Below are positions 1 through 7,828 of a DNA stretch of 64,000 bases, one piece after another. The position numbers and the translations under genes were made by a program. The DNA is from UBA2767 sp965228625. GTDB lineage: Bacteria > Pseudomonadota > Alphaproteobacteria > Rhizobiales > Methyloligellaceae. The first letter of the stretch is position 1; every line of letters begins with the position of its first letter. The notes under the pieces are model-generated. The model saw only the letters and a list, made by a program, of their open reading frames with translations, was not told the DNA's origin and did not search any database. Location: the NCBI GenBank assembly GCA_965228625.1, contig OZ245829.1, forward strand, positions 3,844,001 through 3,908,000, written 5' to 3'.

Positions 1-1
1 T

Positions 2-682
2 GCTAGCAACACGTTAGGTTACTTTTGCGGGGCTGTCCTTATTCGCCCTAATTGGCTTGTCACATCGGCAATATGCGTGGTGGACGGAGATGGAAATTCA
101 CAGACTAATACGTCTGACATCAAAATATTGCATGGTTCTGGTGATTTAAATCTAGCGTTAAAGTATGATATTAAAAATATTATAGTTCATCCGTCATTTA
201 CTGGAAGAGATTATCTAAATAAAAAGATAGATTTCCAGGCTGCCATAGCTTTGATTGAGATAAAAAATCGGATAAAAATAAATGCGAATAGGCTACCATC
301 ATTAAATATATCCGATGAATTTCGCGAAAATTCAGATTTCAAGGTTTTTGGGTGGGGTTCACTATATGAATCTGGTGAAGTTCGAAGCAAGCTTGTGCAA
401 ATAGATATGAATTTGATTGAGACAGCGCTGTGCAACAGTCCGTCTTGGTATGCTGGCCGCATCCGTGATGACATGCTGTGTGCCCACGCTGAGCGCTCAG
501 CAATAGATGCATGCCGTGGATTCAGTGGCAGTGGTCTTATTTCGTTCGGTTCAGGCCGGCCGAAATTAGTAGGGATCGTATCATGGGGAGAGGGTTGTGC
601 AAGAAAAAGAAGGCCCGGTGTTTACACAAAACTTGCGCATTACAGAAAGTGGATTGAGCAAACGATAAATGCGAACCGTTGA
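2..682 (+). CDS. Trypsin-like S1A protein, catalytically degenerate (5' partial)
   Basis: The reading frame is open from the window edge, so the true start, signal peptide and activation site lie outside. The visible 226 residues follow the chymotrypsin fold (FCGAVLI, GWGS, IVSWGEGC, PGVYTKL). The active site is broken. The segment that should read TAAHC reads TSAIC, so the catalytic His is Ile. The NDIAL segment reads AAIAL, so the catalytic Asp is Ala. The GDSGGP box reads GFSGSG, which keeps the Ser but replaces the Asp needed to build the oxyanion hole. The Asp that sets trypsin-type specificity (DACRG) remains. This is a serine protease homologue rather than a working protease. It overlaps the next protease gene by 14 bases, which suggests co-translation. 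Base composition is far more AT-rich than the rest of the window. Confidence 0.85.
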   Translation, partial: ASNTLGYFCGAVLIRPNWLVTSAICVVDGDGNSQTNTSDIKILHGSGDLNLALKYDIKNIIVHPSFTGRDYLNKKIDFQAAIALIEIKNRIKINANRLPSLNISDEFRENSDFKVFGWGSLYESGEVRSKLVQIDMNLIETALCNSPSWYAGRIRDDMLCAHAERSAIDACRGFSGSGLISFGSGRPKLVGIVSWGEGCARKRRPGVYTKLAHYRKWIEQTINANR

Positions 683-1574
683 AAATCATACTCTGATCTG
701 TATTTTCGTTTTGATTTTTGTCATTGCTTCAGCTTATGGCGTCCAATCTCAGCAGCCTTTGCCCACAGTTCAGTATCCGACACAGAATGATCCCTCAAGT
801 ATTCAACCCAACAGCTCAAATCATGATGCACCCGAAGTGCCGAAAGGCAACGGTTTTGATTGGGTCGTTTCAATCGGCCACAAGGGGCTAAGTCACGCAT
901 TGGGAGGCCATTTCTGCGGAGGCTCAAAGATCGGTAAGAGGTGGGTTTTGACTGCCGCACATTGTGTAGTGAAAAGGGACGGATCCAGTACGGCAGTAAG
1001 TGATCCAAAAAAGATCCAAATTCGAACTGGATACCAATTGAATGAGGGGGGAACGATATATCAAGCAAAAAGAATCATAATTCATCCCAATTTTAGCCAA
1101 ACTGCATTTAATACACTGATAAACGATCTCGCTTTGGTCGAGACGAATGAGAACATACATTCAATAAGCGATATATTTATTGTCAAGCCCGTTGATATGC
1201 ACTACATATCAGATAATGTAATTGTTCTTGGGTGGGGTAAGCCTGGATCGCGTTTAAATTATTTATCAGAAAGACTAAGATACTTGACTCTAAAAAAGGT
1301 CAACGTGGCGGAATGCGGTGAAAAATATTACCCAGGACTCATTGATAACAAGATGATTTGTGCACTAGGCAATGGCGCTGATGCTTGTCAGGGGGATAGC
1401 GGAGGGCCTCTTCTAGCATTAGACAAAAATGGCAATCCATTTCTTGTTGGTGTTGTAAGTTGGGGCGATCAATGTGGTGCTACTTTGAAGCCCGGTATTT
1501 ATGCACATCTCCCATCGTATTATGGATGGATTAATTGTGTTATTAGCGGTCAAACAGGTTGTGAGAACAGATAG
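669..1574 (+). CDS. Secreted trypsin-like serine protease (S1A)
   Basis: This 301-residue protein has an N-terminal hydrophobic signal segment (about residues 8-24). A low-complexity linker rich in Pro, Gln, Ser and Asn follows, then an S1A domain. The triad is complete: His98 in TAAHC, Asp153 in NDLAL and Ser244 in GDSGGP. Asp238 predicts cleavage after Arg or Lys. No R/K-I/V-x-G activation site precedes the domain: the region before VVSIG reads EVPKGNGFDW, so the usual new N-terminus that switches trypsins on is not evident. It may be active without processing, use another mechanism, or be inactive. It starts inside the end of the upstream pseudoprotease gene and is followed after 28 bases by a third protease. 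Codon use is AT-rich, like both neighbours. Confidence 0.88.
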   Translation: MRTVENHTLICIFVLIFVIASAYGVQSQQPLPTVQYPTQNDPSSIQPNSSNHDAPEVPKGNGFDWVVSIGHKGLSHALGGHFCGGSKIGKRWVLTAAHCVVKRDGSSTAVSDPKKIQIRTGYQLNEGGTIYQAKRIIIHPNFSQTAFNTLINDLALVETNENIHSISDIFIVKPVDMHYISDNVIVLGWGKPGSRLNYLSERLRYLTLKKVNVAECGEKYYPGLIDNKMICALGNGADACQGDSGGPLLALDKNGNPFLVGVVSWGDQCGATLKPGIYAHLPSYYGWINCVISGQTGCENR

Positions 1575-1602
1575 TGTAGCTGGCGACAGGGAGTTGTGAA
1601 AG

Positions 1603-2550
1603 ATGCGTATTTGGAAGAATGTTGGTTTAATTGTTCTTGCGGGTGGATTGCTCATATCTTCTTCACAAAATGCATGGTTGCAAGAAGGTGCAAAGCAACT
1701 TGATAAGTTGGGGCCGCAGCCGAAGGACCAAAGGAACGAAGAAGCGAAAGGCCGAAAACAGTTGTTGCCGGTCATTCAAAAGGACGTATATGCATTTGCG
1801 CGGGAGGGCGAGCGCACCCTGAAACTTGATCCGAGGATTATTGGTGGAACTCCTGCACCAATTGGCGCGTATCCTTGGCAAGTGTCGATCGGTTTGAGAA
1901 ATGTACCGGCATCGATTGGTCATTTTTGCGGAGGCTCAGTTATTGCGAGGAATTGGGTGCTGACTGCAGCTCATTGTGTTGACGGGAGTACAAAACCGAC
2001 TTCCATTACAGTCTTTTTCGGTACAAATATCCTGAGCGAGTCCCGTCAATCGACCGCAGTCGAAGAAATAATATTGCATGAACAGTGGGATGCGTCGTCA
2101 TTTGATAACGATGTGGCGCTCTTGCGAACAAAAGATGTTATGGACGTTGTACCTATCAAGTTGATTGGTCCGAATAATGAAGAGAAACTCGTTCCCGTCG
2201 GGGTCTTAGGCACCGTCAGCGGTTGGGGATTAACAAGTGTTGGTGGATCAACCTCCGATGTACTACAGCATGTCGGAGTTCAGGTTGTTTCAAATCAATC
2301 TTGTAACGGCCCCGCAGCATATGCGGGCTCGATCACCGATCAAATGATATGTGCTGGTTTCGCCGTTGGTGGCAAGGATTCATGCCAGGGTGATAGCGGT
2401 GGACCATTTGTTGTATTTGATCAAAAAGGGGGGTTTTCACTAGCAGGTATCGTGAGTTGGGGCGAAGGCTGCGCCGCACCAAATAAATATGGGGTCTATA
2501 CAAGAGTATCCAAGATTTATAATTGGGTAAAAGAAAATATCGAAAAATAG
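1603..2550 (+). CDS. Secreted trypsin-like serine protease zymogen (S1A)
   Basis: This 315-residue protein has a signal segment (about 7-24), a charged propeptide (about 25-78) and a canonical S1A domain. The activation site is DPR78-IIGG, so cleavage by a trypsin-like enzyme would release the Ile N-terminus. The catalytic residues are His124 (TAAHC), Asp170 (NDVAL) and Ser265 (GDSGGP). Asp259 gives trypsin specificity. Because it cuts after Arg/Lys, it could activate itself or be activated by the protease encoded just upstream. It is the last of three tandem S1A genes in an AT-rich block. Bacterial S1A proteases are scattered and often appear acquired. Here the composition supports transfer, though no mobility gene is visible. 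Confidence 0.93.
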   Translation: MRIWKNVGLIVLAGGLLISSSQNAWLQEGAKQLDKLGPQPKDQRNEEAKGRKQLLPVIQKDVYAFAREGERTLKLDPRIIGGTPAPIGAYPWQVSIGLRNVPASIGHFCGGSVIARNWVLTAAHCVDGSTKPTSITVFFGTNILSESRQSTAVEEIILHEQWDASSFDNDVALLRTKDVMDVVPIKLIGPNNEEKLVPVGVLGTVSGWGLTSVGGSTSDVLQHVGVQVVSNQSCNGPAAYAGSITDQMICAGFAVGGKDSCQGDSGGPFVVFDQKGGFSLAGIVSWGEGCAAPNKYGVYTRVSKIYNWVKENIEK

Positions 2551-2943
2551 TAATTTCATTTAACTTGACATATAGATTTACTGTGAAATTGTATTTTGTG
2601 ATATTCGAATCGATTTGTGAGTATCAGAAGTGAAAAATTATCATTTATGTGTTGGATAATTATAATTGAGTTATTTGTCTAATTGGAACGTATAATCAGA
2701 ATAAGATAAATAAAATTTGTATAAGCCGTCTCTGAACCCGTTCGGTCTGCTTTGAAATTGCGTGTAATACATAATCCACGGAACCGATTAGGGTTGGCCG
2801 TATTTTAGGATCGGACGAGTTTCTCTGTATTGTGTAACGTTCTAGCCAATCCAACATAGCGCAATTGAATCCTTGCCTAGGGCGAAGACCTGAGCGCCGC
2901 GTGATAAGGTTGCGCGCGTCATTTCGAACAAAGGGGGGCGCAG
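2551..2943. other. Intergenic region at the composition boundary
   Basis: This gap of about 390 bases between the third protease and ppa holds no gene I can support. The first 170 bases are very AT-rich. The composition rises gradually from about 2720 and reaches the local norm by about 2880. No tRNA fragment, direct repeat or transposase remnant was recognised. The last 15 bases contain a strong purine-rich ribosome binding site (AAAGGGGGG) for ppa. Confidence 0.5.
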
Positions 2944-3471
2944 ATGCGTATCGAAGCCATTCCGGTCGGCCAGAACGCGCCGTACGACGTCAACGCGATC
3001 ATCGAGATCCCGCATGGCGGCGTGCCGATCAAGTACGAACTCGACAAGAAATCCGGCGCGATGGTCGTCGACCGGTTCCTGCACACACCGATGCACTATC
3101 CCGCCAATTACGGGTTCCTGCCGCACACATTGTCGGAGGACGGTGATCCCGTCGATATTCTGGTTGTCGGACAGGTTCCCGTCATGCCGGGTGCAATCCT
3201 GCGCTCGCGGCCCATCGGCGTGTTGGTGATGCAGGACGAAAAAGGCCTCGATGAGAAGATCCTCGCCGTGCCGCACGATGATCTTTCACCCTTCTACCGC
3301 GACATCTCCTCCTATCGCGATCTGCCGGAGATCCTGATCAACCAGATCGGCCACTTCTTCGAGCACTACAAGGACCTGGAGAAAGACAAATGGGTCAAGG
3401 TCGTGCGCTGGGGCGAGGCGGAAGAAGCGCATCAGTTCATCCGCGATGCCATCGAGCGCGAGAAGGCGTGA
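2944..3471 (+). CDS. ppa: Inorganic pyrophosphatase
   Basis: This is a 175-residue family I soluble pyrophosphatase, the usual bacterial length. It hydrolyses pyrophosphate to phosphate in the cytoplasm and so drives biosynthetic reactions forward. The metal-binding signature EDGDPVD is at residues 65-71 (Asp66, Asp68, Asp71), preceded by the conserved segment YPANYGFLPHT. The start is well supported by a strong ribosome binding site a few bases upstream. It is the first gene with normal high-GC codon use after the AT-rich protease segment. Confidence 0.97.
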   Translation: MRIEAIPVGQNAPYDVNAIIEIPHGGVPIKYELDKKSGAMVVDRFLHTPMHYPANYGFLPHTLSEDGDPVDILVVGQVPVMPGAILRSRPIGVLVMQDEKGLDEKILAVPHDDLSPFYRDISSYRDLPEILINQIGHFFEHYKDLEKDKWVKVVRWGEAEEAHQFIRDAIEREKA

Positions 3472-3540
3472 CGCCGCGGGAACAGCCGGGACAACTGCAA
3501 TCTATGGTGGTAGGTTGCCTGCCTTAGCCAGGGGGTAGCC

Positions 3541-3942
3541 ATGACGTTCACGGATGCGGTCAGGACGTGTTTCTCGAAATACGCGACCTTCTCCGGGCGC
3601 GCCGCACGGCCGGAATACTGGTGGTGGGTGCTGTTCGCAACGGTGGTGAGCCTCATCACCAACATGATCGATGCCTATGTGATCGCGCCCGCTTTGGGCC
3701 TGCCGCCATTCGGCGAGGAGTCCGGGCAGCCGGTCACCATGATCGTCGGCCTGGGGTTGCTCTTGCCCGGGCTCGCGGTTGCGGTGAGGCGGCTGCATGA
3801 CATCGACCGGTCCGGTTGGTGGTTCTTTCTGGTGCTGATCCCGATCATCGGCCTGCTCGTGCTGATCTACTGGATGGTTCAGCCGGGAACCGAGGGTGAG
3901 AACCGGTTCGGTCCGGGACGCGTTCCTGAGGCGGAATTCTGA
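3541..3942 (+). CDS. DUF805 family membrane protein
   Basis: This 133-residue inner-membrane protein resembles E. coli YhaH/YhaI. The N-terminus has the typical FSGRAARPEYWWW segment, followed by about three hydrophobic helices. The conserved VRRLHDIDRSGWW motif lies between the second and third helices, with a polar tail after them. The molecular function of the family is unknown. It lies on the same strand as ppa after about 70 bases and may be its own transcription unit. Confidence 0.9.
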   Translation: MTFTDAVRTCFSKYATFSGRAARPEYWWWVLFATVVSLITNMIDAYVIAPALGLPPFGEESGQPVTMIVGLGLLLPGLAVAVRRLHDIDRSGWWFFLVLIPIIGLLVLIYWMVQPGTEGENRFGPGRVPEAEF

Positions 3943-3987
3943 CTTGAACTTGAAAACGTCTATCCGGGCCTGGTTTCGGCCAACTGC

Positions 3988-4001
3988 TTGACGTCTATCA
4001 A
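3988..4001 (+). promoter_or_regulatory. FNR/FixK-type operator upstream of universal stress gene
   Basis: TTGACGTCTATCAA matches the FNR/FixK/Anr consensus TTGAT-N4-ATCAA at nine of ten defined positions. It lies 86 bases before the preferred start of the UspA-family gene. Universal stress genes are common targets of oxygen-responsive Crp/Fnr regulators, so control by low oxygen is plausible. No regulator gene is present in the window. Confidence 0.6.
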
Positions 4002-4087
4002 TGAAATCGCCCTACTATCGGGCGATAATGCGATGTTTGGCCGGGCCTGGCCCGGCCGTTCGCACACTGTATTTCGGGGATGTGACA

Positions 4088-4624
4088 ATGAACACCATTC
4101 TTGTACCGACAGACGGATCCGTTCCCGCTGAAAAAGCGCTCGATCTCGCGCTGGACCTGGCGGAGATGCACGGCGCCGATATCAAGGTCCTGCACGTCCT
4201 GCTGCGCGACAAGGAGCCCGATGAACTCCTGCGACTGCCTGAACTGGCGGTTGCCGACGAACGCGTGGCCGAAGAACTCGCCGCGCTTGCCGCGGCGCCG
4301 GAACCTCCCCATTCGGCGGAAGAGCTGATGGCCGAACGCGGCGCCCCGGAACGCCCGGTCAATGAGGACCTGCTGCGGGCAATCGGTGAGCATGTGCTCA
4401 ACCGGGCGACGATCCGCGCCTCGGCGCGTGGCGTGACGGCGCAAGCCCTGCCGCTCGGCGACGGTACGGCGGCGGAGGCGATTGCGTCGGCGGCCGATTC
4501 AGAGGACGTGGACACGATTGTCATGGGCACCCGGGGCCTGCGCCAGATCGAGGCGGTGGCGTTCGGCAGCGTGTCGCAGCAGGTGTGCCGGCTGGTTCAA
4601 TGCACCTGCGTCGCGGTGCATTAG
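4088..4624 (+). CDS. Universal stress protein, UspA family
   Basis: This 178-residue cytoplasmic protein has a single Usp domain. It begins with the usual beta strand and DGS segment (MNTILVPTDGS). It ends with the nucleotide-binding signature G-x2-G-x9-GS (GTRGLRQIEAVAFGS), so it is of the ATP-binding type. The middle carries a longer acidic, Ala-rich insertion (about residues 55-105) than in minimal Usp proteins. An in-frame ATG at 4001 would add 29 residues that do not fit the family, and the FNR-like box ends there, so 4088 is preferred. It converges on the CoA-transferase gene, which ends 11 bases away. Confidence 0.9.
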   Translation: MNTILVPTDGSVPAEKALDLALDLAEMHGADIKVLHVLLRDKEPDELLRLPELAVADERVAEELAALAAAPEPPHSAEELMAERGAPERPVNEDLLRAIGEHVLNRATIRASARGVTAQALPLGDGTAAEAIASAADSEDVDTIVMGTRGLRQIEAVAFGSVSQQVCRLVQCTCVAVH

Positions 4625-4635
4625 AGCCTTTTCGA

Positions 4636-6060
4636 TTACTCCGCCGCCTCGGCGGGGACTGATGCGCTGATCCATTCGGGCTTGTCGCCTCCAAGGACAG
4701 GCGTCGGCCGGGTCCAGCGCGCAGGCGTCTGCGACATGTTCAGTATTGGCCCGAGATGCCGAAGCGGCCCGGAGGCGGGATGCGTTTCGATGCGAATGGC
4801 GTCGAGTTCGTCTTCGTCGAGATCCAGATCCGCCACGTCGCCATCCACCTTGCCCTGCCGGTGGATGAACATGCCCGACTGGCACAGCGAGACCCGCACG
4901 TGATAGCTGCCGCCTTCGCGCGCGCGCCGCGCCAGCGCCAGCAACACGCCGTAAGCGCCGAGGTAGCCCGTGGTGTAATCGCAGGCGGCGCCCGGAAGCA
5001 GCGCGGGCCGGTCCTCGCTTCCCTCATGGCAGATACCCGTCACCGTCTGGGCCACCTGCTCCCAGCCGGCGCGGTGGCTGAAGGGGCCATCGGCGCCGAA
5101 GCAACTGATCGAAAGGGTTACGATGCCCGGGCGAAGTTCCGCCAACGCCTCCGGGCCGAACCCGAGAGCGCTGAGCGCGCCCGGACGGTACCCTTGCGAA
5201 AACACGTCGGCGTCAGCCACCAGCGCTTTCAGGCGGTCTACGCCATCGCGCGTCTTGAGATCGAGAAAGCAGCTTCGCTTGCCGTGACTTGTATCGATAA
5301 CGTGCTCTTCGATCTGTGGCAGGGCTTCGGCCGTGACCATCAGGACATCCGCGCCGTGCTCGGCAAGGGTCCGCGCGGCAATCGGTCCGGCCAGGATGCG
5401 GGTCAGGTCGAGGGCGCGGATGCCGCTCAAAGGTCGATCGCCCTGCGGGAAGGGTTCGGGATCGCTGTCGCCGACCTTGAAAATCTCGACAATCGGTTTC
5501 GCGCGGAGAACCTGCCCGTGCGCATGCTCTTGCCATTCCTTGTGCGACCGCACCATGGCGCCGCAGGCACGCGCTCCGTCGATTGCGTCTTCCAGATCCA
5601 GCGCATTCCACCGCGAAACCGCGTCGGCGACGGAGGCGGGCGCCGCATCGCATTCGAGCACGTCAAGCACGCGCGCTCTCAGGTTCGGCAGGCCGAAATG
5701 CGGCAGGAACCAGCGCCCGTCCTTTGTCGGCCAGGGCTGGGTGAGCTTGATCATGGCCTCGTGCTGCTCGTTGCGGATCAGCTCGAAACGGCCGTCCGCA
5801 TTGGGACGCTGCATGTAGCGGGAGCTGCGCAGGCAGGCCGCGGCGTGGCGCGCGTCGATCGCAACGTCCTGACGGCGGCCGGTCTTCATCTCCCAGATGT
5901 CGGACACGGCCACGCCAATTCCGGCCAGTACCGCCGCGCAGGTCTCGCCAATCCTGAAACGCGTCGGGAGGACGGGGTCCGTGCCGGTGATCGTCACTTC
6001 GCCATCATCCGGCAGGCCCGCGCCGCGTATTGCCATGACCTCTTCAAACGCGCTTTTCAT
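4636..6060 (-). CDS. CaiB/BaiF family CoA-transferase, rearranged two-part form
   Basis: This 474-residue class III CoA-transferase-like protein has an unusual order. The standard N-terminal segment (SGIRALDLTRILAGP) appears only at about residue 211. It continues to the likely catalytic Asp361 in AACDYTTG. The first 200 residues instead resemble the distal half of the family: a VLAGIGVAVSDIW helix, then a segment like the usual C-terminal lobe (AMVRSHKEW). The chain therefore looks like a permuted CaiB with a partly repeated middle. I know similar long forms in alphaproteobacteria but not their substrate. ATG 6060 is preferred because a purine-rich site precedes it. It lies downstream of the DUF1194 and TerB genes on the same strand. 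Confidence 0.85.
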   Translation of the reverse strand: MKSAFEEVMAIRGAGLPDDGEVTITGTDPVLPTRFRIGETCAAVLAGIGVAVSDIWEMKTGRRQDVAIDARHAAACLRSSRYMQRPNADGRFELIRNEQHEAMIKLTQPWPTKDGRWFLPHFGLPNLRARVLDVLECDAAPASVADAVSRWNALDLEDAIDGARACGAMVRSHKEWQEHAHGQVLRAKPIVEIFKVGDSDPEPFPQGDRPLSGIRALDLTRILAGPIAARTLAEHGADVLMVTAEALPQIEEHVIDTSHGKRSCFLDLKTRDGVDRLKALVADADVFSQGYRPGALSALGFGPEALAELRPGIVTLSISCFGADGPFSHRAGWEQVAQTVTGICHEGSEDRPALLPGAACDYTTGYLGAYGVLLALARRAREGGSYHVRVSLCQSGMFIHRQGKVDGDVADLDLDEDELDAIRIETHPASGPLRHLGPILNMSQTPARWTRPTPVLGGDKPEWISASVPAEAAE

Positions 6061-6126
6061 CTTCCTGTCCCTGTCCAATCGTCGCGCCAGAGGTTATCAG
6101 CCCGATGCGCGGGCCTCCAGCCGGAC

Positions 6127-6855
6127 TCATTCGTGGTCCAGCGACGCAAGTTCGAGAATGAGCTTGCGGCGGACGGCCTCGGCGAAGCGTGTTGCGCTGT
6201 CGGCGGTTATGACAAAGCTGCCCGGACCGCCAATGATGCGTTTTGTGAAGGCCTCTTCCAGATCGTACTCGACCGGGCGCCCGCTGCAGTCGTCTTCGCG
6301 GCACATGACGGCGAGCCCGTTGATGGTGATGCCCTCGGCAAGAGCCTGCGCGCGGCCTTGTTCGATGGGCATGCCGGACCAATTGTTGGCGCTGTCGGCG
6401 GAAAAGTCGATGATCTTGCGCAGGCCGTCATAACCGTTCCCGGTGATCTGGCGCGTTCCCTCGGCAAGGGCGGCGCCGATCGCATTCATGCCGTATGTCA
6501 CACGGTCGCGTCCCATAAGGGTGCGCGCGAACACCTCCGCACTCGCCGCCCCGTCAATGACCATCCACGGCACCACCGGGTCCTGCGATTTGTAGTCGGC
6601 CCACTCGATGAACGTGACGGCAATCTTCCCCAGCGGCCCCCGTGCGATGGCCGACAACACCTCTGGATGCCGCATGGCGTCCGCATAGCCCTGACGCTGA
6701 AACTTGATCTCCGCGTCGTCGATGGAAATGGACGCGTCCGCCATGAATACGAGCTCCACGTCCACCTGCTCGCGCGCGTTCAGGGGAAGCGCGAACTGAA
6801 CGCACGCACACGCCAGAAGGCAGCTAATCCAGGCGAATTTCCGAAGTGTACGCAT
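6127..6855 (-). CDS. DUF1194 (von Willebrand-like) exported protein
   Basis: This 242-residue protein has a signal peptide (about 1-27, ending PLNA). A von Willebrand type A-like fold follows. Strand 1 ends in a metal-site motif D40-x-S-x-S (DASIS), the MIDAS pattern that binds a divalent cation and often a protein partner. Two Cys in MCREDDC could form a disulfide. DUF1194 proteins are widespread in Hyphomicrobiales but of unknown role. An upstream in-frame start at 6960 would run into the TerB gene, and the signal peptide fixes the start at 6855. The gene lies 28 bases after the TerB-like gene and is probably co-transcribed with it. Confidence 0.88.
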   Translation of the reverse strand: MRTLRKFAWISCLLACACVQFALPLNAREQVDVELVFMADASISIDDAEIKFQRQGYADAMRHPEVLSAIARGPLGKIAVTFIEWADYKSQDPVVPWMVIDGAASAEVFARTLMGRDRVTYGMNAIGAALAEGTRQITGNGYDGLRKIIDFSADSANNWSGMPIEQGRAQALAEGITINGLAVMCREDDCSGRPVEYDLEEAFTKRIIGGPGSFVITADSATRFAEAVRRKLILELASLDHE

Positions 6856-6883
6856 GAACTTGCTTCGGCTCCCTACACGATCC

Positions 6884-7498
6884 CTATAGTCCGAACCGCT
6901 CGGTGATGCCGGCGAACATGGCCTTGCGTTCGCGCTGCGAGAGGCCGAGCGCGCCAGCAATGTCGCCGAGACACGCCGTTTCGGCCTCCGTCAGGGCATG
7001 GTCGCAGATGGTGACGAGAAAGGCACCCGCGAGAATATGCTCCTTCGACGCCTCGCTGACGCCGCGCGCCTTGGCGATCTCCGCCAACGCCGCCTTCTTG
7101 TCGCGCTCGACAAGTTCCGCGGCATGAATCACGGGACGGAAGTTCATTTCCTCGCCGGACATCCGGCCGAACAGGTCTGACACGAACTTCATCTCCCGGT
7201 GATCGATGCTGCCGTCAGACGAGGCCTCCAGCAGCATCGCCGTCCACAGCGCATGTCGGCTGGCCTCGACCTCGTCGGCGGGCAGTTTAGACCAACCCTC
7301 CAGCAGGTTCGAGGTGAGGGCCTGCTGGCGCTCCACCAGCGTTTCCTCGCCGGTCTGCTGGATGGTGAACGGACTGGGAAGCGTCTTGGCGAGCTTCTTG
7401 TAACGCCGGTAGACGATGAACAACGCGATACACGGAATGAGGATCGCCGCGACGATGACGAAGGCGGCGATGAGCGGAAACATCTGCGAATCGAACAT
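6884..7498 (-). CDS. TerB-like membrane-anchored protein
   Basis: This 204-residue protein has one N-terminal transmembrane helix (about 8-28), a short basic linker and an all-helical TerB-like domain. The domain holds an acidic loop, SSDGSIDHREMKF, typical of TerB repeats and possibly metal binding. A second related element follows near the C-terminus (DHALTEAE). TerB proteins are linked to tellurite and stress resistance, but no other ter gene is nearby, so the role is unknown. It is the first gene of a probable minus-strand unit with DUF1194 and the CoA-transferase, and it is divergent from the flagellin gene. Confidence 0.8.
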   Translation of the reverse strand: MFDSQMFPLIAAFVIVAAILIPCIALFIVYRRYKKLAKTLPSPFTIQQTGEETLVERQQALTSNLLEGWSKLPADEVEASRHALWTAMLLEASSDGSIDHREMKFVSDLFGRMSGEEMNFRPVIHAAELVERDKKAALAEIAKARGVSEASKEHILAGAFLVTICDHALTEAETACLGDIAGALGLSQRERKAMFAGITERFGL

Positions 7499-7828
7499 GC
7501 GTGCTTCTTCTTCAAACCTGCGTGGAGCGCTGAGAGATCGGATCGCGGCAAGCTGCCCGGCGCACGGCTTCGCCCCCGGGACCGGCGCTGACCCCGGAGA
7601 TTAGTCGGATTCAGGACGTGGGGCCAGCGGAGTAGTTTGTTCCCGCAATGCGCACCAATTCGCACCGTGCAAGTCCTTAAAATTTATCGAAAATTCTCAG
7701 AGCATTTGCGCGGGCACCTTGACGGCGCGCTAACGCGCGTCTGGTACAAGGATCGGTGGAATGGGGCTGATGCCGGGAGACCGGGCAGACCGCCCGTGCC
7801 GGCACGGCCCACTGTGCCGGAGGGAAGC
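7499..7828. other. Divergent intergenic region between terB-like and flagellin genes
   Basis: These 330 bases must contain both promoters. I found no convincing sigma-28 or sigma-54 element for the flagellin. A short AT-rich stretch at about 7676-7700 is the likeliest promoter area. A purine-rich GGAGGGA (7819-7825) serves the flagellin start at 7829. No small gene is supported. Confidence 0.5.

Larger units (their letters stand above)
1..2840. other. AT-rich segment carrying the protease cluster
   Basis: From the left window edge to about 2.8 kb the DNA is clearly AT-rich, with frequent ATA, TTA, AAT and AGA codons and long A/T runs after 2550. Everything from the pyrophosphatase gene onward is GC-rich. 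The shift is abrupt and coincides with the three protease genes, which suggests horizontal acquisition. The left end, any integrase and any attachment site lie outside the window. Confidence 0.7.

Noticed and set aside
2565..2593. TTGACA with a weak downstream -10-like box after the third protease
   Set aside because: The -10 match (ATTGTA) is poor, the DNA is AT-rich so chance matches are common, and no gene follows closely.
4641..4655. GC inverted repeat at the convergent UspA/CoA-transferase ends
   Set aside because: It is made by coding repeats of Ala and Glu codons at the CoA-transferase C-terminus and lacks a T run on either strand.
4756..6906. Plus-strand open frame of 716 codons
   Set aside because: It lies antisense to the CoA-transferase and DUF1194 genes, shows no domain and is Arg/Ala-rich, as expected for a shadow frame in GC-rich DNA.
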